This document shows, one piece after another, positions 62,010 through 64,000 of a DNA stretch of 64,000 nucleotides. The notes beneath the pieces were generated by a model. That model did not search any database. It saw nothing but the letters and a program-made list of their open reading frames with translations, and had not been told where the DNA came from. This stretch comes from Plantactinospora mayteni (GTDB taxonomy: Bacteria > Actinomycetota > Actinomycetes > Mycobacteriales > Micromonosporaceae): assembly GCF_016862935.1 (NCBI RefSeq), contig NZ_BONX01000023.1:186001-250000 (forward strand), in the 5' to 3' direction. Both the position numbers and the translations under genes were made by a program. Position 1 is the first letter of the stretch; each line of letters opens with the position of its first letter.

Positions 62010-62888
62010 TCAGTGTCCCCAACGTTCGGCGGGCGCGCAGCTGGCCGGGTCCACCGACGACGGCTCGTCCTTGGCGTGTTGCGGTTGGTAGAGAACCTTC
62101 CCGGCCGGGTCGACGTAGCAGCCGTCCTGGTCGCCTTTGTCGAACACCGGCAACTGGCCGAGTTCGTTGCCGTCCGCGTCGTAACTGACAAGCCGCGCGT
62201 CCGCGCGGACCGCTCCGTTGCTGCTGACCAGCCCGAACGCCCCGTCCTTCAGCCGGGCCGTGGTGGTGCGCCCGTCCCCGTGCTCCAGCACTAGTCGTTG
62301 CACCCGGGTGCTGGCTCGTCCGGTAACCATCACGTCGCCGCCGTCGAACTCACTGGAGGACCTGCCGAGCAGCTGGACGGGTCCAGGCAGCCAGTTCCGG
62401 CGGTCTCCCCACTCGTCCGACGAGTTAGCGCCGGTGACCTCCTTGCCCGGCTCGGAGATTACGGTACAGGCGAAGTAGCCGACATCGGTCAGGAACAGCA
62501 TGACCGAGTCGTGCCCTTGCTGCGCAGCCACGGCCAGGTTCTCCAGCGTGACCTCCAGCGGCGGAGGGGTGGGGCCGACGGTGTTGTGAGCGCGCTGCTC
62601 CCGGCTCCAGTCCAGGCACTGCTCCACCGCCCCGCGCTGGGACGGTGACAGCTCGGCTGCGGACATCGCCAGCGCCTGAGAGCCTCCGCCGGTCCCGCCA
62701 AACGGCCACAGCGTAGCCCCGCCCACACCGGCCACGACAGTCGTCACCACGGCGGCGAGGACCGCTACCCGCCGGCCTGCGTGCCGTGGCTCGGGCTCAT
62801 GTAGTGCGGCGAGGACGCCGGCCCGCAGCCGTTCGGCGCGGTCGGGTGGCAGATCCCGCTCGGCGGGGGGTTGCAGAACGTCGTTCAT
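62010..62888 (-). CDS. membrane protein, probable anti-sigma factor
   Basis: 292 aa. A 38-residue cytoplasmic start, one membrane helix (RVAVLAAVVTTVVAGVGGATLW), then a large extracytoplasmic domain with several Cys (EQCLDW, ACTVI, DGCYVD, ASCAP). No zinc-ASD motif is visible. ATG 62888 overlaps the sigma gene stop (ATGA), so it is inferred to control the ECF sigma factor. Confidence 0.78.
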   Translation of the reverse strand: MNDVLQPPAERDLPPDRAERLRAGVLAALHEPEPRHAGRRVAVLAAVVTTVVAGVGGATLWPFGGTGGGSQALAMSAAELSPSQRGAVEQCLDWSREQRAHNTVGPTPPPLEVTLENLAVAAQQGHDSVMLFLTDVGYFACTVISEPGKEVTGANSSDEWGDRRNWLPGPVQLLGRSSSEFDGGDVMVTGRASTRVQRLVLEHGDGRTTTARLKDGAFGLVSSNGAVRADARLVSYDADGNELGQLPVFDKGDQDGCYVDPAGKVLYQPQHAKDEPSSVDPASCAPAERWGH

Positions 62889-63463
62889 CGCTCCTCCAGT
62901 TTTTGATTGGCCACCATGCGGGCCAAGCGGGACCGTGCTCGGCTGACCCGGGAACGGACGGCGCCCTCGGTGACGCCGAGGATCGTGGCGGCTTGGGAAT
63001 ACGGCACACCAGACCAGACACAGAGCGCGACCGCCTCGCGTTCGGCGCGAGGTAGCCTGCGTACCAACGCCAGGAGGTCCCGCATGCGCTGTTCGTCGTA
63101 CAGCCGGTCTGCCACCTCGTCGGCGGGGTCCGACGTAGCTTCGGGCTCCGGCGGTACCCGGCGCAGCAGGGCGTGCCAGCGCCGCCAGGACCGGTGCTCC
63201 GCACGGGCCGCGTTCGTGGCCACGACCAGCAGCCACGGCAGCACCGAGCCGTCCACCAGCCGGGCCTCACGCCGGCGCCGCCACGCCGTCACGAACGTGA
63301 TCTGCGTGACGTCCTCGGCGACGCTCCACGAGCCGGACAGCCGGTACGCGTGGTTGTACACCGCCCGGGCATGGCGCTCGAACAGCCGTTCGATCGCCGT
63401 CTCATCGCCCTCGGCGCCGGCCGTCCAGAGCTGGGTATCGCTCGGCGGTATCTGAGTCCTCAC
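62885..63463 (-). CDS. ECF sigma factor
   Basis: 192 aa from GTG 63463, with CATATA at the -10 position of a leaderless start (longer ATG at 63499 possible). Region 2: AVYNHAYRLSGSWSVAEDVTQITFVTAW; region 4: LPRAEREAVALCVWSGVPYSQAATILGVTEGAVRSRVSRARSRL. Resembles the SigE-like ECF group that shares an operon with a short membrane anti-sigma factor, as here. Confidence 0.92.
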   Translation of the reverse strand: MRTQIPPSDTQLWTAGAEGDETAIERLFERHARAVYNHAYRLSGSWSVAEDVTQITFVTAWRRRREARLVDGSVLPWLLVVATNAARAEHRSWRRWHALLRRVPPEPEATSDPADEVADRLYDEQRMRDLLALVRRLPRAEREAVALCVWSGVPYSQAATILGVTEGAVRSRVSRARSRLARMVANQKLEER

Positions 63464-63625
63464 ACCTCTATATGTCCGGCCGGCACCGTCGTGTCGCATC
63501 CATTGGCGCAGCGCCGAGGGTGAGCAAGGGCAAAGTACCCCGGCCCGGATGACCAGCGCGCCGCGCCCCGGGCCGCCGTGGGAGAGGAGAACAGCGACCC
63601 GGGGCGCCTCCAGCGCGGACCGTCG

Positions 63626-64000
63626 TCACGGCCCGCCAGCGGCAACCCGCCAGTCGGGATAATGCCTCGCAGACGGAGGCACAAATGGCACCCGCCTCAG
63701 CGCCGGGGCCGCCAAGGGGGAAGGGGCGGCCGGAGGCGCCGGGAGACCGGCAATCCGTCGGGCGAGTGCTCGCCTGATCATCCTGTCTGTGCGAACCCAT
63801 CCGAGGAACCTGCCGTGCAGTTCGATCGGATCGGGTCCGGGGTTCGGGCACAGTCGATACAGGTCGCCGGCCGCCTCGTACAGGGCCGAGCCGAGTAAGA
63901 CGAATAGCGACAGCGGCTCCTGCCGGAACTCCTCCGGCAGGGACGACCTGGCCCACACACACGGCCAGGGGCCGCCGCACTGCCGGCACGTCCACAGTGG
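63626..64000 (-). CDS. partial gene at right edge, unknown
   Basis: Open from the window edge to a stop at 63626 (125 codons). Reads PLWTCRQCGGPWPC..., a CxxCGGPWPC metal-binding-like motif, then ALYEAAGDLYRLC and LHGRFLGWVRT. Similar short Cys/Trp proteins are common in Micromonosporaceae to my recollection. The start is beyond the window. The 162 bp to the sigma gene hold no gene. Confidence 0.65.
   Translation of the reverse strand, partial: PLWTCRQCGGPWPCVWARSSLPEEFRQEPLSLFVLLGSALYEAAGDLYRLCPNPGPDPIELHGRFLGWVRTDRMIRRALARRIAGLPAPPAAPSPLAAPALRRVPFVPPSARHYPDWRVAAGGP

Overview
The window is high-GC, gene-dense chromosomal DNA from a filamentous actinomycete, most likely family Micromonosporaceae. 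Support comes from frequent GTG starts, ATGA/GTGA overlaps, an XRE–DUF397 pair, a solitary WXG/EspC-like cassette, an actinobacterial S16 with a long tail, and many housekeeping genes in actinobacterial order. Genus assignment is inference. I found no tRNA, rRNA, CRISPR array, prophage or insertion sequence.

Layout. 0–2.8 kb: minus-strand ribosome/tRNA operon rpsP-khpA-rimM-trmD then rplS. 3.1–7.5 kb: a CUT1 sugar ABC importer lacking its own ATPase, with a divergent LacI regulator and an operator between them. 7.5–12.6 kb: DUF402, prolyl-tRNA synthetase, amidohydrolase, ffh. 12.8–16.5 kb: ABC-2 transporter plus NarL-type two-component operon. 16.7–21.1 kb: amt-PII-glnD nitrogen operon behind a clear GlnR-type operator. 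21.2–27.7 kb: phosphotransferase, ftsY, phoD, ABC exporter with divergent TetR. 27.8–32 kb: DinB protein, a type VII-like cassette (EspC-like protein, WXG-papain-like protein, small acidic protein), a membrane-anchored chagasin-like protein, HAD hydrolase. 32–36.2 kb: smc and a small coiled-coil protein. 36.6–38.8 kb: secreted CAP protein and GH114-like lipoprotein. 38.8–44.7 kb: minus-strand block rsmD-coaD, DivIVA-like, DUF177-rpmF-plsX-rnc-mutM. 45–50.6 kb: LPLTG surface protein, recG, DAK/FakA-like protein, rpmB. 50.7–54.7 kb: GNAT, thiL, Lrp-type RAM protein, DUF3515, ddl. 55–64 kb: AAA+/TPR pair, XRE-DUF397 locus with two divergent small genes, HD hydrolase with a Thg1-like polymerase, DUF998, ECF sigma/anti-sigma pair, and a truncated gene at the right edge.

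The strongest unexplained structure is recurrent. Short tandem duplications (7 to about 54 bp units) sit on the stop codons of at least eight unrelated genes; the clearest is six contiguous 26-bp units ending on one stop codon. In the plsX-rnc spacer a related duplication built two mini-ORFs linked to each other and to both genes by ATGA overlaps, each preceded by the same ribosome binding site. A perfect 22-bp inverted repeat follows the tetR gene. The best protein-level candidates for new biology are the WXG-papain cassette facing a chagasin-like cysteine protease inhibitor, and the HD/Thg1-like RNA-repair-like pair.

All functional calls come from reading the sequence and remembered family features; no database search was run.
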